Part shown: positions 41,057-49,474 of the stretch, one piece after another
Position numbering within the stretch: the stretch's first letter is position 1
How the letters are laid out: each line of letters begins with the position of its first letter
Origin: an uncultured Novosphingobium sp.
Lineage (GTDB): Bacteria > Pseudomonadota > Alphaproteobacteria > Sphingomonadales > Sphingomonadaceae
Assembly: GCA_946886365.1 (NCBI GenBank)
Contig: CAMPIM010000006.1
Coordinates: 1-51,437, forward strand
DNA length: 51,437 bases
Reading direction: 5' to 3'
Made by a program: the position numbers and the translations under genes
Notes under the pieces: model-generated
The model's database searches: none
Seen by the model: the letters and a program-made list of their open reading frames with translations, nothing else
What the model was told of the DNA's origin: nothing

Positions 41057-41460
41057 TGGCGGATCTAGGCGAACATCTCCACGCTCTAGGCGGCAGGAAG
41101 CGCGAACCCGGCACGTTCGATTGCGTCACCATTGTTGCGGACTGGATCATAGCCAATGGCCACCCCGATCCCATGGCGCACAGGCGCGGGGCCTATGACA
41201 GTGAAGAAGCGGCGCTGGCACTTATCAGCGAGGCTGGCGGGTTGGTCGCGCTGTTTGACCAGTTCCTTGGCGAGGCGGGCATCATGGAGCGCGAAGGCGA
41301 ACCGCAACCCGGCGACATTGGCGTGGTGGCAATCCGGGGAGAGGAAGCGGGCGCGATCTTTACGGGCGGCCGATGGGCGCTGGTCGGGGAGCGCGGGCTG
41401 ATCTTCGTCACGCTCGATCGGGCAAATGTCCTGAAGGTATGGGGATTCAACCATGGGTAA
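41056..41460 (+). CDS. DUF6950-like tail-tip protein (134 aa)
   Basis: The pattern GTFDCVTIVADWI (Cys24 region) ... PQPGDIGVVAI ... AIFTGGRWALVGERGLIFV recalls the DUF6950 family, distant relatives of NlpC/P60 cysteine peptidases. It may cut peptidoglycan or only keep the fold at the tail tip. Overlaps next gene by 8 bp. Confidence 0.77.
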   Translation: MADLGEHLHALGGRKREPGTFDCVTIVADWIIANGHPDPMAHRRGAYDSEEAALALISEAGGLVALFDQFLGEAGIMEREGEPQPGDIGVVAIRGEEAGAIFTGGRWALVGERGLIFVTLDRANVLKVWGFNHG

Positions 41461-43291
41461 GGCCATCGGGGGTATTCTCAACAGCCTCTATGGGCCGGTT
41501 ACAGGGCTTGTTATCGGTGGCAAAGATGGCCTGATGCAGGGTTTCATGAATGCCGCCGCAGCCCTATCGGGGCCGGTAGCGTTCACGGCATATGTGATCG
41601 GCAACGCGCTCGCGCCAAGTCAGCCCCGCCCTGAAACTGCCGCCACGGCCATCAAAACCCCCCGCCCTGTCCGCGTCTCAGCTTATGGCGAAATGCGGCT
41701 CTACGGAGCATATATCCTGTACGAAAATGCGGACGGCAAAGCGGTTGATGTGTTTGCGGTCCACGATGGACAGCTAACCGAAATCGTTCAGTTCTACTGC
41801 AATGATGATCCAGTTACCCTTGTGGGGAATGTCGTCCAGCAGGGAGCGGATGGCCGGTATGGGTCTCACGATGAGGTGAAACTGTACCACACGACTGGCG
41901 CATCTCCCGGTGTTGCGATCTCCCAGATTATTTCGGCGCTCCCCGGCATCTGGACCAGCAATCATCGCGGCGATGGTGTCGTTTTACTCGCTCAGATCGC
42001 AGACCCGGTCAAATCTGACTATTTTCTGGAGGTGTACCCCAACGGCGTCCCGGTTCCCTCCATGGCCGCCAAGTGGCAGAAGTGTCCCGACCTCCACGCA
42101 GACGACCCGACCGACGAAAGTGAATGGACGTGGACGGAGAATGTTATCCGTCAGCTCGTCCATTACATGCTGGTCCGCGAGGGTGTGGACTATGCGACCA
42201 AGATCGCACCGGCTCTCGACATGTGGCGGGACGCGCAGGACGTTTGCGATGAGGCAGTCCCGCTGAAGGCTGGCGGCACTGAAGCCCGTTACCGCTCCTG
42301 CTTCGCCCACAAGCACACCGACAAGCATGGCGACGTGAAAGCAGGCCTGCTCTCTCTCTGCGATGGCTGGTTGGCGACCCGCGCAGATGGAGCCTATGCG
42401 ATCTATGCGGGCAAGTTCACGACGCCAACGGTCAGCATCAACAGCGAGCATATCGTTTCCTACGACTGGCAGGGCGTCGGCGTCGATGATGACAGCGCGG
42501 TCAATGAGATCGTCTGTTCCTATGTGTCGAAGAACCACGATTACAACAGTGTGGAATGTGATGCCTGGCGCGACGAGGACGACATATCCGAGCGCGGAAC
42601 GATCCTGTCGGACAGCCTCGATCTGCAAACGCCCTCATGGGGGCAGGTTCGCCGCCTAGCCAAGCGGAAGATGGCCCGCACGAACGCGCTCTATCGCGGC
42701 ACGATCACAACTAACATCAAAGGCCGGATTGCTCGGGGGCACCGCTATATCAACCTGACGCTAGCTGAGGCTGGCTCGACCTTCTTTGACGGCGTGGCGG
42801 AAATCACATCTGTGACCCGCAACATGGCGACGGGCGGTATAACCTTCGCATGGGTGGTGGTTGACCCGAATATCGACGCATGGAGCGCCGCGACAGAGGA
42901 AGGTGAACCTGCCGCAAAGGGTGATAGAGTGGCGCCGACGCCTCTGGACGCCCCAGCTATCGACACGGCAACGGCGGAAGTCGCCAGCGACAACACATCG
43001 GCCCGCGTGCGCATCACAGCGACAGGGCCGGATCGCGATGACCTGACATGGTATGCAAGGTGGAAGGTCGCCAGCGATGCCGTGTGGAACGAGGCACAAT
43101 ATAGCGACCTTGATCCGGGCGCGAGTGTGGAAATTCTCACCGGCACGGTTGCCTTCGATCCCAACCTTGAAGTCGCGGTCGCCTATAGTGTGGCTGACGG
43201 GCGCACATCGCCATGGTCTGCGACCGAAACGGTGGACACGTCAGCCGGAGAGATCATCTATGACGGCGGCGACGCCTCCACGGAGGCTTGA
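41453..43291 (+). CDS. Central tail-tip / host-specificity protein (612 aa)
   Basis: A Gly-rich hydrophobic N terminus (SLYGPVTGLVIGG) leads into a hub-like region (YGEMRLYGAYILYENADGKA, LYHTTGASPG) and a C-terminal fibronectin-III-like domain (residues ~500-600, APAIDTATAEVASDNTSARV). Size and position fit the baseplate hub J-like protein of this phage class. Confidence 0.82.
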   Translation: MGKAIGGILNSLYGPVTGLVIGGKDGLMQGFMNAAAALSGPVAFTAYVIGNALAPSQPRPETAATAIKTPRPVRVSAYGEMRLYGAYILYENADGKAVDVFAVHDGQLTEIVQFYCNDDPVTLVGNVVQQGADGRYGSHDEVKLYHTTGASPGVAISQIISALPGIWTSNHRGDGVVLLAQIADPVKSDYFLEVYPNGVPVPSMAAKWQKCPDLHADDPTDESEWTWTENVIRQLVHYMLVREGVDYATKIAPALDMWRDAQDVCDEAVPLKAGGTEARYRSCFAHKHTDKHGDVKAGLLSLCDGWLATRADGAYAIYAGKFTTPTVSINSEHIVSYDWQGVGVDDDSAVNEIVCSYVSKNHDYNSVECDAWRDEDDISERGTILSDSLDLQTPSWGQVRRLAKRKMARTNALYRGTITTNIKGRIARGHRYINLTLAEAGSTFFDGVAEITSVTRNMATGGITFAWVVVDPNIDAWSAATEEGEPAAKGDRVAPTPLDAPAIDTATAEVASDNTSARVRITATGPDRDDLTWYARWKVASDAVWNEAQYSDLDPGASVEILTGTVAFDPNLEVAVAYSVADGRTSPWSATETVDTSAGEIIYDGGDASTEA

Positions 43292-43294
43292 GAT

Positions 43295-43915
43295 ATGACG
43301 ACCGTGAAATTCCGGCTTCGGCGCGATACAGCGGCAAACTGGGCAAGCGTGAACCCTACGCTGGGGGCGGGTGAACCGGCGCTAGAAACCGACACGGGCA
43401 AGGTGAAATACGGCGACGGCTCAACCGCATGGAATAGCCTGCCATATTTCTTTGGTGACCTTGGAGCCGCGCTCATTGCAATCAAGGCTCTCACGCCTGC
43501 CGCTAATCGCTATGTCTATTTTACCTCTGGCTCCGCTGCGGCACTGGGAACAATTACGACGTTTGGCCGGTCCCTGCTTGATGATGCGAACGCAACGGCG
43601 GCGCGGACGACGCTTGATCTTCAGGAAATTCGCACCCTGACGCCAACCAACGGCGGAACCAGCAACATAGCAGCCAGCACAGCGGCGCTCCTAATAATAG
43701 ACTGCAATCACTCCGCGACCATCGCCAGCCATACGTTCAACCTTCCGACACTACTAGATGGGCAGGTTATTGCACTCAACAGCCGAGCCGCTATTACCGC
43801 TGTCACGATGACTGCGCCCCAATCCGGCGCTCCTCTTTTGACCACTATGAGCGCAAGCGGACACGCAAGCTACCGCTGGAATGCCGCCGCCAACTACCTG
43901 TTCCGGGTCGAGTAG
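43295..43915 (+). CDS. Tail fibre protein (206 aa)
   Basis: The N terminus VKFRLRRDTAANWASVNPTL ... LETDTGKVKYGDGSTAWNSL is the short repeat seen at the start of many fibre and tropism proteins. The rest is Ala/Thr-rich beta structure. Probably a receptor-contact or adaptor fibre. Confidence 0.75.
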   Translation: MTTVKFRLRRDTAANWASVNPTLGAGEPALETDTGKVKYGDGSTAWNSLPYFFGDLGAALIAIKALTPAANRYVYFTSGSAAALGTITTFGRSLLDDANATAARTTLDLQEIRTLTPTNGGTSNIAASTAALLIIDCNHSATIASHTFNLPTLLDGQVIALNSRAAITAVTMTAPQSGAPLLTTMSASGHASYRWNAAANYLFRVE

Positions 43916-43919
43916 TCTG

Positions 43920-43932
43920 CTGGCGTCCGTAG
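43920..43932 (+). repeat. Late-region intergenic motif, copy 6
   Basis: CTGGCGTCCGTAG, four bases after the fibre stop and 45 nt before the ATG at 43965. A CGTC (43956-43959) lies 23 nt downstream, as at copies 1 and 5. Confidence 0.82.
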
Positions 43933-43964
43933 AGTAACCGGCACCCGCCAGCCATCGTCCTGGC

Positions 43965-44654
43965 ATGTATGTTTTTCCGGCGCACCTGTTCAACCCAACC
44001 GGCATAAAAGCCGGTATCGCGGCGGGCGTTGTGTCTGGCGGGACCGCGCTGGATGGCGATGAGACGGTGATCCAGACCGATGGCGGCGGGCGTTGGCAGA
44101 TCAGCTATTCCGGCATCGTTTTGCGCACCCCGCAGATGATCCGCAAATGGGATGCGTGGACCAGTTACATGCCTGGCCGCGCTTTTCTCGTTCCGCTTGT
44201 TTCGATGTTGACGGCACCGCGCCCCCACGCAGGCGGATCAGTAGCGCGGCCTTCCTCCATCACTTCTGACGACGATTATTTTCCTGAAGATGTGCGCTAT
44301 GCCGTTCCTCACATTGTCGCTGAAACGGTTGGCGATGCCACGCTTCGCGCAGCCCAACTGACGATCAACGTCACCCAAGGGGCGCGGATTGAAGGCGGTG
44401 AAAAGTGCAGCATCAATGGGCGCGGCTTCAAGATCGAGCGCGTCCTGTCCAGAAACGGGCAGCAGGCCACCGTCATTGTGTCGCCGCCGTCACGTGAGGC
44501 TATTCCTGCTGGTTCAGCCGTCAATTTCGATTGGCCGGTTGTGCAATGCAGATTGGCCATGGGGCAGGATCTAACCCCCAGCCTCGCATATGGCCGACGC
44601 GATGAAATGGCGATCAGCTTTGTTGAGGATTTTTCGACGCTGGTGGGTGGTTGA
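43965..44654 (+). CDS. Tail-associated hypothetical protein (229 aa)
   Basis: MYVFPAHLFNPTGIKAGIAA, GGRWQISYSGIVLRTPQMIR and KCSINGRGFKIERVLSRNGQ show a mixed beta protein of the baseplate region. I have seen this family beside fibre genes without a known role. No Shine-Dalgarno site before the ATG. Confidence 0.7.
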   Translation: MYVFPAHLFNPTGIKAGIAAGVVSGGTALDGDETVIQTDGGGRWQISYSGIVLRTPQMIRKWDAWTSYMPGRAFLVPLVSMLTAPRPHAGGSVARPSSITSDDDYFPEDVRYAVPHIVAETVGDATLRAAQLTINVTQGARIEGGEKCSINGRGFKIERVLSRNGQQATVIVSPPSREAIPAGSAVNFDWPVVQCRLAMGQDLTPSLAYGRRDEMAISFVEDFSTLVGG

Positions 44655-45001
44655 TGGCGGCGGAACTTACTATCGAAGTCCCGCGCAACGGGTGGTACGC
44701 GCAGGGATGGGTGTTGGCTGACAATGATGGTGAGGTCATCGACCTCACCGGTCACACCCTGGACCTCAAAATCCGAGCAGTCGCAGGCCAAGGCGTAGTT
44801 CTCGCAACCGCAGCGATTGATATCTACGATGCGCTCAACGGGCGGTTCACGATCGAGATTGACGGCGCTGATCTGGCTGCGCTGGACGGTTCATCCGAAC
44901 TTGTCCGCCTCGCCTACGACCTTGTTCACACCTATGCTGACGGGGTCGAGATGATCCCGGTTCGCGGCCAAATCCTTCTCATGCCCGGAGTCACCTACTG
45001 A
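44654..45001 (+). CDS. Small beta protein of the fibre cluster (115 aa)
   Basis: MAAELTIEVPRNGWYAQGWV and TGHTLDLKIRAVAGQGVVLA indicate an immunoglobulin-like beta sandwich as in accessory baseplate proteins. Start overlaps the upstream stop (TGATG). Confidence 0.7.
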   Translation: MAAELTIEVPRNGWYAQGWVLADNDGEVIDLTGHTLDLKIRAVAGQGVVLATAAIDIYDALNGRFTIEIDGADLAALDGSSELVRLAYDLVHTYADGVEMIPVRGQILLMPGVTY

Positions 45002-46974
45002 TGGCGGTTTCCCCATCCGTTCGCATCAATGTGTCTGGCGCGCGCGGCGAAAGCCAAGCCGACATTCTGCGCCGCACGGGGCAGTTTGGGGTGCTGCCTG
45101 GCTATGATGATGCTCAAGTCATGCAGTCGATGAAGGACGATCTGCTTGCTTATGCGGAGGGCACGACCAATTTCCGGCAGACTATTGCTGAAGGCGTTTC
45201 TGACTTCTCTGTTGGGCAATACTTTTCGAGCGCCGAAGGTGGATCGTTGCGGCTATACAAGCGGATCGTCGCGCCCCCCTTTTATGAGGATATGGGAGAC
45301 GCGGCCGCCCCTTTGTCGCGGGCATTGTTGGCCGCATCTGGTGGTTCATCGCTGCTGGGCTTCCTTCCTGCCGGATCAGGCGCGGTTGACACCGCCGTCC
45401 AAGCCAAACTGCGCCGCTTCATTTCACTATCCGAATATGGCAGCGCCACGCAGGCTACAGCGGCAGCGTATGCAAACGACGCGCTGCTCTGGCTGAAGCG
45501 GGGAGAGACGGCGAAGCTGGTCTGCAACCCGACAGCCGGGGACGATCTACAGGCCATGTGCCAGTGGGCATCCGGGGCGCATTTCATTGAAGAGGGCGCA
45601 TCCCTCTATGTTGAGATCGCTGACGGCCTGCACGATGTTACGACCTATGTCGATATCACCGACAAGCGGCTGCTCGATGTTCGGGCGACGGCCACACCGG
45701 ACCAGTTAATCGTCACCAGCGCCACGTTCAGTGCAGTGTCCGGCACGGTCACGGCGACCATCAACGTTGACCCTTCGACGCCCCTGCCCGCTCGTGTCGT
45801 GGCCGGTTTCGCGGTCGGCGGCATGAATATTCAGGGCGACGGCGGCGCGGACATGCTCAACACCGGCATGATCGTGAAGGCGCGCAACAGCAATACGCAG
45901 TTCACGGCGGACATCCGGTCGAGCGGGACCAACCTTGCCGCGTTCACGACGCCGGATAATACCGCATCGCTTGGCCTTACGCCGAACCGCCTGATTGTCC
46001 CGTTCTGCACGATCCGTTGCGCGGAAGCAGGGTGGGATGGCGCGGCCCGCGAAGCATTCATGAACGCACTGACGGGCGGGCGCATCCACCTGACCTATGT
46101 CGGGATCGCCTATAACGGCATCACCGGCGACAATGACATCCTGTTTGCCCGCGATGCTGGTTCGGAAATCTACCTGAAGGACTATTGCGTCATCGCTGGC
46201 GCTGGCGAGATGATTACTCGCGCCTTCAACCAAGGCAATATCATCACGAACCGCTCGTGCCTGGGCGGTGGCTCGACGGGCGTCAACGTGTTCCAGGGCA
46301 GCGGCGGCGGAAAGGCGTCGTTTACCCGAACCATGATGGGTTCGGTATCGGGCGATGCGATCAGCTCGTCTTCCGGATGTAACGTCCAGATGGGCAACTG
46401 TGTGCTGGCAGGCGCGAACCAAGGGCTTCGCTCTGTCAATCCGGATGCCTCGATCATCGCGACAAGCACGCGCGTTAGTCGCTGCACAAATGGCGCTGTT
46501 CCGACGAATGGTTCTGTTTCCATCGACGCCAACAGCAGCATCAAGAATTGCGCCAGCTCGATCATTGTGACGGGATCGGCGCAGGGTAAAGTCTATGGCG
46601 CACCGACAACCGCGAGCAATACCAACGCGGACCCGACGCCCTTCCAGATTTCGGCATCAGGCGGCGTGTGGATGCAATCGGCGGGGAAACCTGTTGATGC
46701 AACATTCTTCGAAGTAGGCGTTGCTTCCGGCGCGCTCGATTTCCCGAGTATCGCGGCCAACAGTTACGCTGACCTGACGCTGGCTTTGACGGGCGCGGCG
46801 CTGGGCGATTTCTGCGTTGTCACGCGCACGGGACCATGGCCCGCCCAGGGTATCCAGTATTCTGCTTTCGTTTCAGCATCGGGCACTGTCACGGTGCGCG
46901 CCTACAACGTCACTACGGGCGCAATCGACCCGACAAGCGCGACCTACAAGGTTCTCGTCATGCGGGCATCTTAA
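45001..46974 (+). CDS. Tail spike-like receptor-binding protein (657 aa)
   Basis: A head-binding N-terminal part (RINVSGARGESQADILRRTG) and a long middle (about 170-540) of short beta repeats with alternating G/N/S/T and isolated cysteines (GNCVLAGANQGLRSVNPDAS, IDANSSIKNCASS), like a right-handed beta-helix. A C-terminal beta domain follows. Likely binds or degrades a surface glycan. Confidence 0.77.
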   Translation: MAVSPSVRINVSGARGESQADILRRTGQFGVLPGYDDAQVMQSMKDDLLAYAEGTTNFRQTIAEGVSDFSVGQYFSSAEGGSLRLYKRIVAPPFYEDMGDAAAPLSRALLAASGGSSLLGFLPAGSGAVDTAVQAKLRRFISLSEYGSATQATAAAYANDALLWLKRGETAKLVCNPTAGDDLQAMCQWASGAHFIEEGASLYVEIADGLHDVTTYVDITDKRLLDVRATATPDQLIVTSATFSAVSGTVTATINVDPSTPLPARVVAGFAVGGMNIQGDGGADMLNTGMIVKARNSNTQFTADIRSSGTNLAAFTTPDNTASLGLTPNRLIVPFCTIRCAEAGWDGAAREAFMNALTGGRIHLTYVGIAYNGITGDNDILFARDAGSEIYLKDYCVIAGAGEMITRAFNQGNIITNRSCLGGGSTGVNVFQGSGGGKASFTRTMMGSVSGDAISSSSGCNVQMGNCVLAGANQGLRSVNPDASIIATSTRVSRCTNGAVPTNGSVSIDANSSIKNCASSIIVTGSAQGKVYGAPTTASNTNADPTPFQISASGGVWMQSAGKPVDATFFEVGVASGALDFPSIAANSYADLTLALTGAALGDFCVVTRTGPWPAQGIQYSAFVSASGTVTVRAYNVTTGAIDPTSATYKVLVMRAS

Positions 46975-47063
46975 ACATGCGCAATCGTGGAAAAACAACG
47001 GCGAAAACGCCAAGGGTCGGGGGAACCCGCGAGACTTCAACATGAACGCGGGGGCGCGAAGCT

Positions 47064-47267
47064 GTGACGGCTGAAATGTGGACTACGTTCGGCCAGTTTG
47101 GGCCGCTCGGACTGATGATTGCCTATTTGGTTTGGCGTGAGACACGAATGACCGATGCACGGCAGCAGAATGAAAAGGAGCGCACCGAAAGCGATCGGGC
47201 GCTGGCGGCTGCCCTGTCTGCCTTGACCGTCACAATCCAGCATCTTGAGCAGAGGATTGGAAAATGA
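47064..47267 (+). CDS. Small membrane protein of the lysis region (67 aa)
   Basis: GTG at 47064 (or ATG 47076) opens a product with one N-terminal transmembrane segment (FGPLGLMIAYLVW) and a coiled C-terminal tail (TIQHLEQRIGK), the topology of XhlA-like holin partners. Confidence 0.6.
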   Translation: MTAEMWTTFGQFGPLGLMIAYLVWRETRMTDARQQNEKERTESDRALAAALSALTVTIQHLEQRIGK

Positions 47268-47449
47268 CGGCGGCTCCAACCCACCAGGAGAGGATCGACG
47301 CGATCAGGGCTGTTCGACTGGCGGCCCATGAGCTGTTCAACGTCTGCTCGGCCATCGTGGGTGGGACCGAGATGGCACTGTCACTGCCCACGGTGGATAC
47401 GCTGGGAGAGCCTGTTGATGAGGTAAAAGGACGCGACAATGCTCACTGA
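47264..47449 (+). CDS. Small hypothetical protein (61 aa)
   Basis: MTAAPTHQERIDAIRAVRLA begins an acidic helical protein. ATGA overlap upstream and 11-bp overlap with the endolysin gene. Unrecognised. Confidence 0.6.
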   Translation: MTAAPTHQERIDAIRAVRLAAHELFNVCSAIVGGTEMALSLPTVDTLGEPVDEVKGRDNAH

Positions 47450-48014
47450 CAAACAGATATTCGACGCGATCCGCGAGCGCAGGAGCAAGCCTCTGGCGCA
47501 GGCTGATGTGGACGCGATCAACGCTGTTCTCTATCCCAAGGGTGAGACTTCCGACATAAGCGCTATCCCTGATGATTACTGGCCTATGCTGGCCAAGATC
47601 GAAAGCGGGAACCGACCCTATGTAAAAGCGCCCACGTCGAGCGCGTCGGGACTTTACCAGTTCATTCGGGGAACGTGGCTGGGCGAAGGTGGCAAGTGGG
47701 GCGTCAACAATACCGCCGCCTTCGGTGGCCTTATGCCATCTGCCGAAGAGCAAACCGCCCGCGCGAAGTCCTTTACCGAAAAGAATGTGAAGGTGCTGCA
47801 AGCCGCTGGCGTGCCGATCAACAAGGCAACTTTATATGCGGCCCATTTCCTTGGCGCTGGAACGGCAAAGGCCATCCTCGCTGCCTCGGATAACGCCAGC
47901 GCGGAAAAGATGGCTGGCGCCGCTGCGACTGCTGCAAATCGGTCGATCCTGGAAGGTAAGACGGTCGCTCAGTTTAAGGATTGGCTGCGGAAGAAAACGG
48001 GGAACGCGGCATGA
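47439..48014 (+). CDS. Endolysin, lytic-transglycosylase-like (191 aa)
   Basis: The catalytic segment LAKIESGNRPYVKAPTSSAS (Glu about 55), GLYQFIRGTWL and the AHFLGAGTAKAIL helix are those of SLT-type muramidases used as phage endolysins. No signal peptide, so a holin is required; the next gene is the candidate. Confidence 0.85.
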   Translation: MLTDKQIFDAIRERRSKPLAQADVDAINAVLYPKGETSDISAIPDDYWPMLAKIESGNRPYVKAPTSSASGLYQFIRGTWLGEGGKWGVNNTAAFGGLMPSAEEQTARAKSFTEKNVKVLQAAGVPINKATLYAAHFLGAGTAKAILAASDNASAEKMAGAAATAANRSILEGKTVAQFKDWLRKKTGNAA

Positions 48015-48280
48015 AGCGTCTTGCTCTGTCCGATCACTTCAGCGAAATCATGCTGCTGTCGATCCTTGGCGGCGGCGTGCTGATCATTCTCGGTGTGGCG
48101 GCAGCTAATGGCGCACTCGGCGGCCCGAACGCTATCGACGTAGCCGCCTTTCTGCTGGTCCTCCAGCGGATTGTAGAAGCGGTGCAAAAGCGGTGGGAGC
48201 AGCGCAGCATCGATCGGATGGGACAAAGCCTCGCCAACGCCCCGCCTGCCGATCCTCCAGCACAGGACGCGCAGCCATGA
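48011..48280 (+). CDS. Putative holin (89 aa)
   Basis: One strong transmembrane helix (about 14-36, LLSILGGGVLIILGVAAANG) and a weaker hydrophobic helix (about 44-58), then a charged tail. ATGA overlap with the endolysin gene. Holin by topology and position. Confidence 0.68.
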   Translation: MKRLALSDHFSEIMLLSILGGGVLIILGVAAANGALGGPNAIDVAAFLLVLQRIVEAVQKRWEQRSIDRMGQSLANAPPADPPAQDAQP

Positions 48281-48639
48281 ACGCCCTCCCCTTTGCCGTC
48301 AGCCTGCTCCGCGATTATTGGAAGCTGCTGGCCGCCTTCATTCTTGGCGCTGTCCTAATATGGCCGCTGGCATCCTGTCAGGGCCGCCAGCAAGCGAACG
48401 CCATCAACAGCGCCAAGATCATCGCCGCATCAGCAAAAGTGCGTGAGGCTGCTGCAAAGGCGGAAAGCGCCGCGATCCTGGCCGACATGGCGAGATCAGT
48501 TAACACGACCAAGGAAGCCGACGAGCTACGGGAGATTGTACGTGAAACCAAGTCCGATGCTGGCGTTGGCCCTGCTACCGCTGCTGTTTTGCAGCGCTTG
48601 CGGGAAAGACGTGGTGGTGCAGCGCGTTCCGGTTCCTGA
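48277..48639 (+). CDS. Inner-membrane spanin, Rz-like (120 aa)
   Basis: MNALPFAVSLLRDYWKLLAA begins an N-terminal membrane anchor, followed by a periplasmic coiled coil (AKIIAASAKVREAAAKAESA, KEADELREIVRETKSD). Fits Rz, which with Rz1 fuses inner and outer membranes at lysis. ATGA overlap with the holin. Confidence 0.8.
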   Translation: MNALPFAVSLLRDYWKLLAAFILGAVLIWPLASCQGRQQANAINSAKIIAASAKVREAAAKAESAAILADMARSVNTTKEADELREIVRETKSDAGVGPATAAVLQRLRERRGGAARSGS

Positions 48640-48787
48640 GCGCCTGCTGTCGTGCAAGGCTGAGCCTATGCCGCCTGCTGAGGATACGGACAGGGCGGTT
48701 GCTGGCTATCTGATCGATCTCATAACGGCGGGCGCTGATTGCAGATCGAAGGTTGCCGCGGTCAAAGCGTGGGATGCGGCGCGGTAG
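48542..48787 (+). CDS. Outer-membrane spanin, Rz1-like lipoprotein (81 aa)
   Basis: The frame starts inside Rz at GTG 48542 (KPSPMLALALLPLLFCSAC) and has a lipobox ending at Cys20, so the mature lipoprotein starts CGKDVVVQRV. It is Pro-containing and short, as Rz1 proteins are. About 98 bp overlap with Rz in another frame. Confidence 0.78.
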   Translation: MKPSPMLALALLPLLFCSACGKDVVVQRVPVPERLLSCKAEPMPPAEDTDRAVAGYLIDLITAGADCRSKVAAVKAWDAAR

Positions 48788-48922
48788 TTGGGTGACGGCG
48801 ACCGGATAGCCGATCCTTACCATTGCTGGCCGACGCTGGAACGTCCTACCGTCACCCCATGTCAGGCGTAGCACCCTGACCACCAAACGCCTTCTACCAC
48901 GGCTAGGGCAGAGGCGGAATCC

Positions 48923-49099
48923 CTATTGCTCCGGTATCCTCTCATGCCCTGGGTCCATATGGTGGAACACATCGCCCAACTGGCGCTTGTCCACTGCCTG
49001 CCCGCAATCCGCGCAGACATAGAAGTGCTGGCTTTCATCCTCCAGATCGGGGGCTTTGCAGCGGAGGGCATTTAGTTCCTCGCGGGTTGGATCGGTCAT
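48923..49099 (-). CDS. Small zinc-knuckle protein (58 aa)
   Basis: MTDPTREELNALRCKAPDLE continues to a CADC pair and HHMDPGH, so Cys/His zinc binding is likely. Last gene of a four-gene minus unit against attR. The gap 48788-48922 holds a degenerate version of the late leader (48836-48863, ACCGTCACCCCATGTC) and no gene. Confidence 0.65.
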   Translation of the reverse strand: MTDPTREELNALRCKAPDLEDESQHFYVCADCGQAVDKRQLGDVFHHMDPGHERIPEQ

Positions 49100-49251
49100 C
49101 ACTTCCCCTCCTGTTCAGCTATGGCGCGGAGGGCCTCTGTCGCGATCTCGTTGACATGGTTCGTGATCGGCAACTGCCTGCGCTTCGTCAGCTCTGCGAT
49201 CTCCGCCAAGGCTTTCTCAGCCAGGGCGATCAGTTCTTGCTTATCTGTCAT
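49099..49251 (-). CDS. Small helical protein (50 aa)
   Basis: MTDKQELIALAEKALAEIAE begins an amphipathic helical protein sharing a base with the next start (TGATG). Unrecognised. Confidence 0.6.
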   Translation of the reverse strand: MTDKQELIALAEKALAEIAELTKRRQLPITNHVNEIATEALRAIAEQEGK

Positions 49252-49474
49252 GGGTGGCTCCTGCTACGACATGGGCGGCGAATTGCTGCTCCACCCTCTC
49301 CAGCGCGGCAATGCGGCCCATCTGTGCCATGACATGGGTGCGTGTCTCAGGCTCACGCGGCCCCATGGCGGCCAGCACAAGCCGTTCCAGCGATAGCAAG
49401 TCTCTGGCTCGCAAATATGCTTCGGCAAACGCGGCTGCTTGGTCAATGGCTGTCATTTCCCCCTCCCCGCTCAT
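49241..49474 (-). CDS. Helical hypothetical protein (77 aa)
   Basis: GGAGAGG precedes MSGEGEMTAIDQAAAFAEAY. Mostly helical (LLSLERLVLAAMGPREPETR). ATGA overlap with the methyltransferase-like gene. Unrecognised. Confidence 0.65.
   Translation of the reverse strand: MSGEGEMTAIDQAAAFAEAYLRARDLLSLERLVLAAMGPREPETRTHVMAQMGRIAALERVEQQFAAHVVAGATHDR

Noticed and set aside
46977..47045. 22-codon frame after the spike gene (MRNRGKTTAKT...)
   Set aside because: It is very short and basic, and lacks a ribosome-binding site; translation is possible but unsupported.
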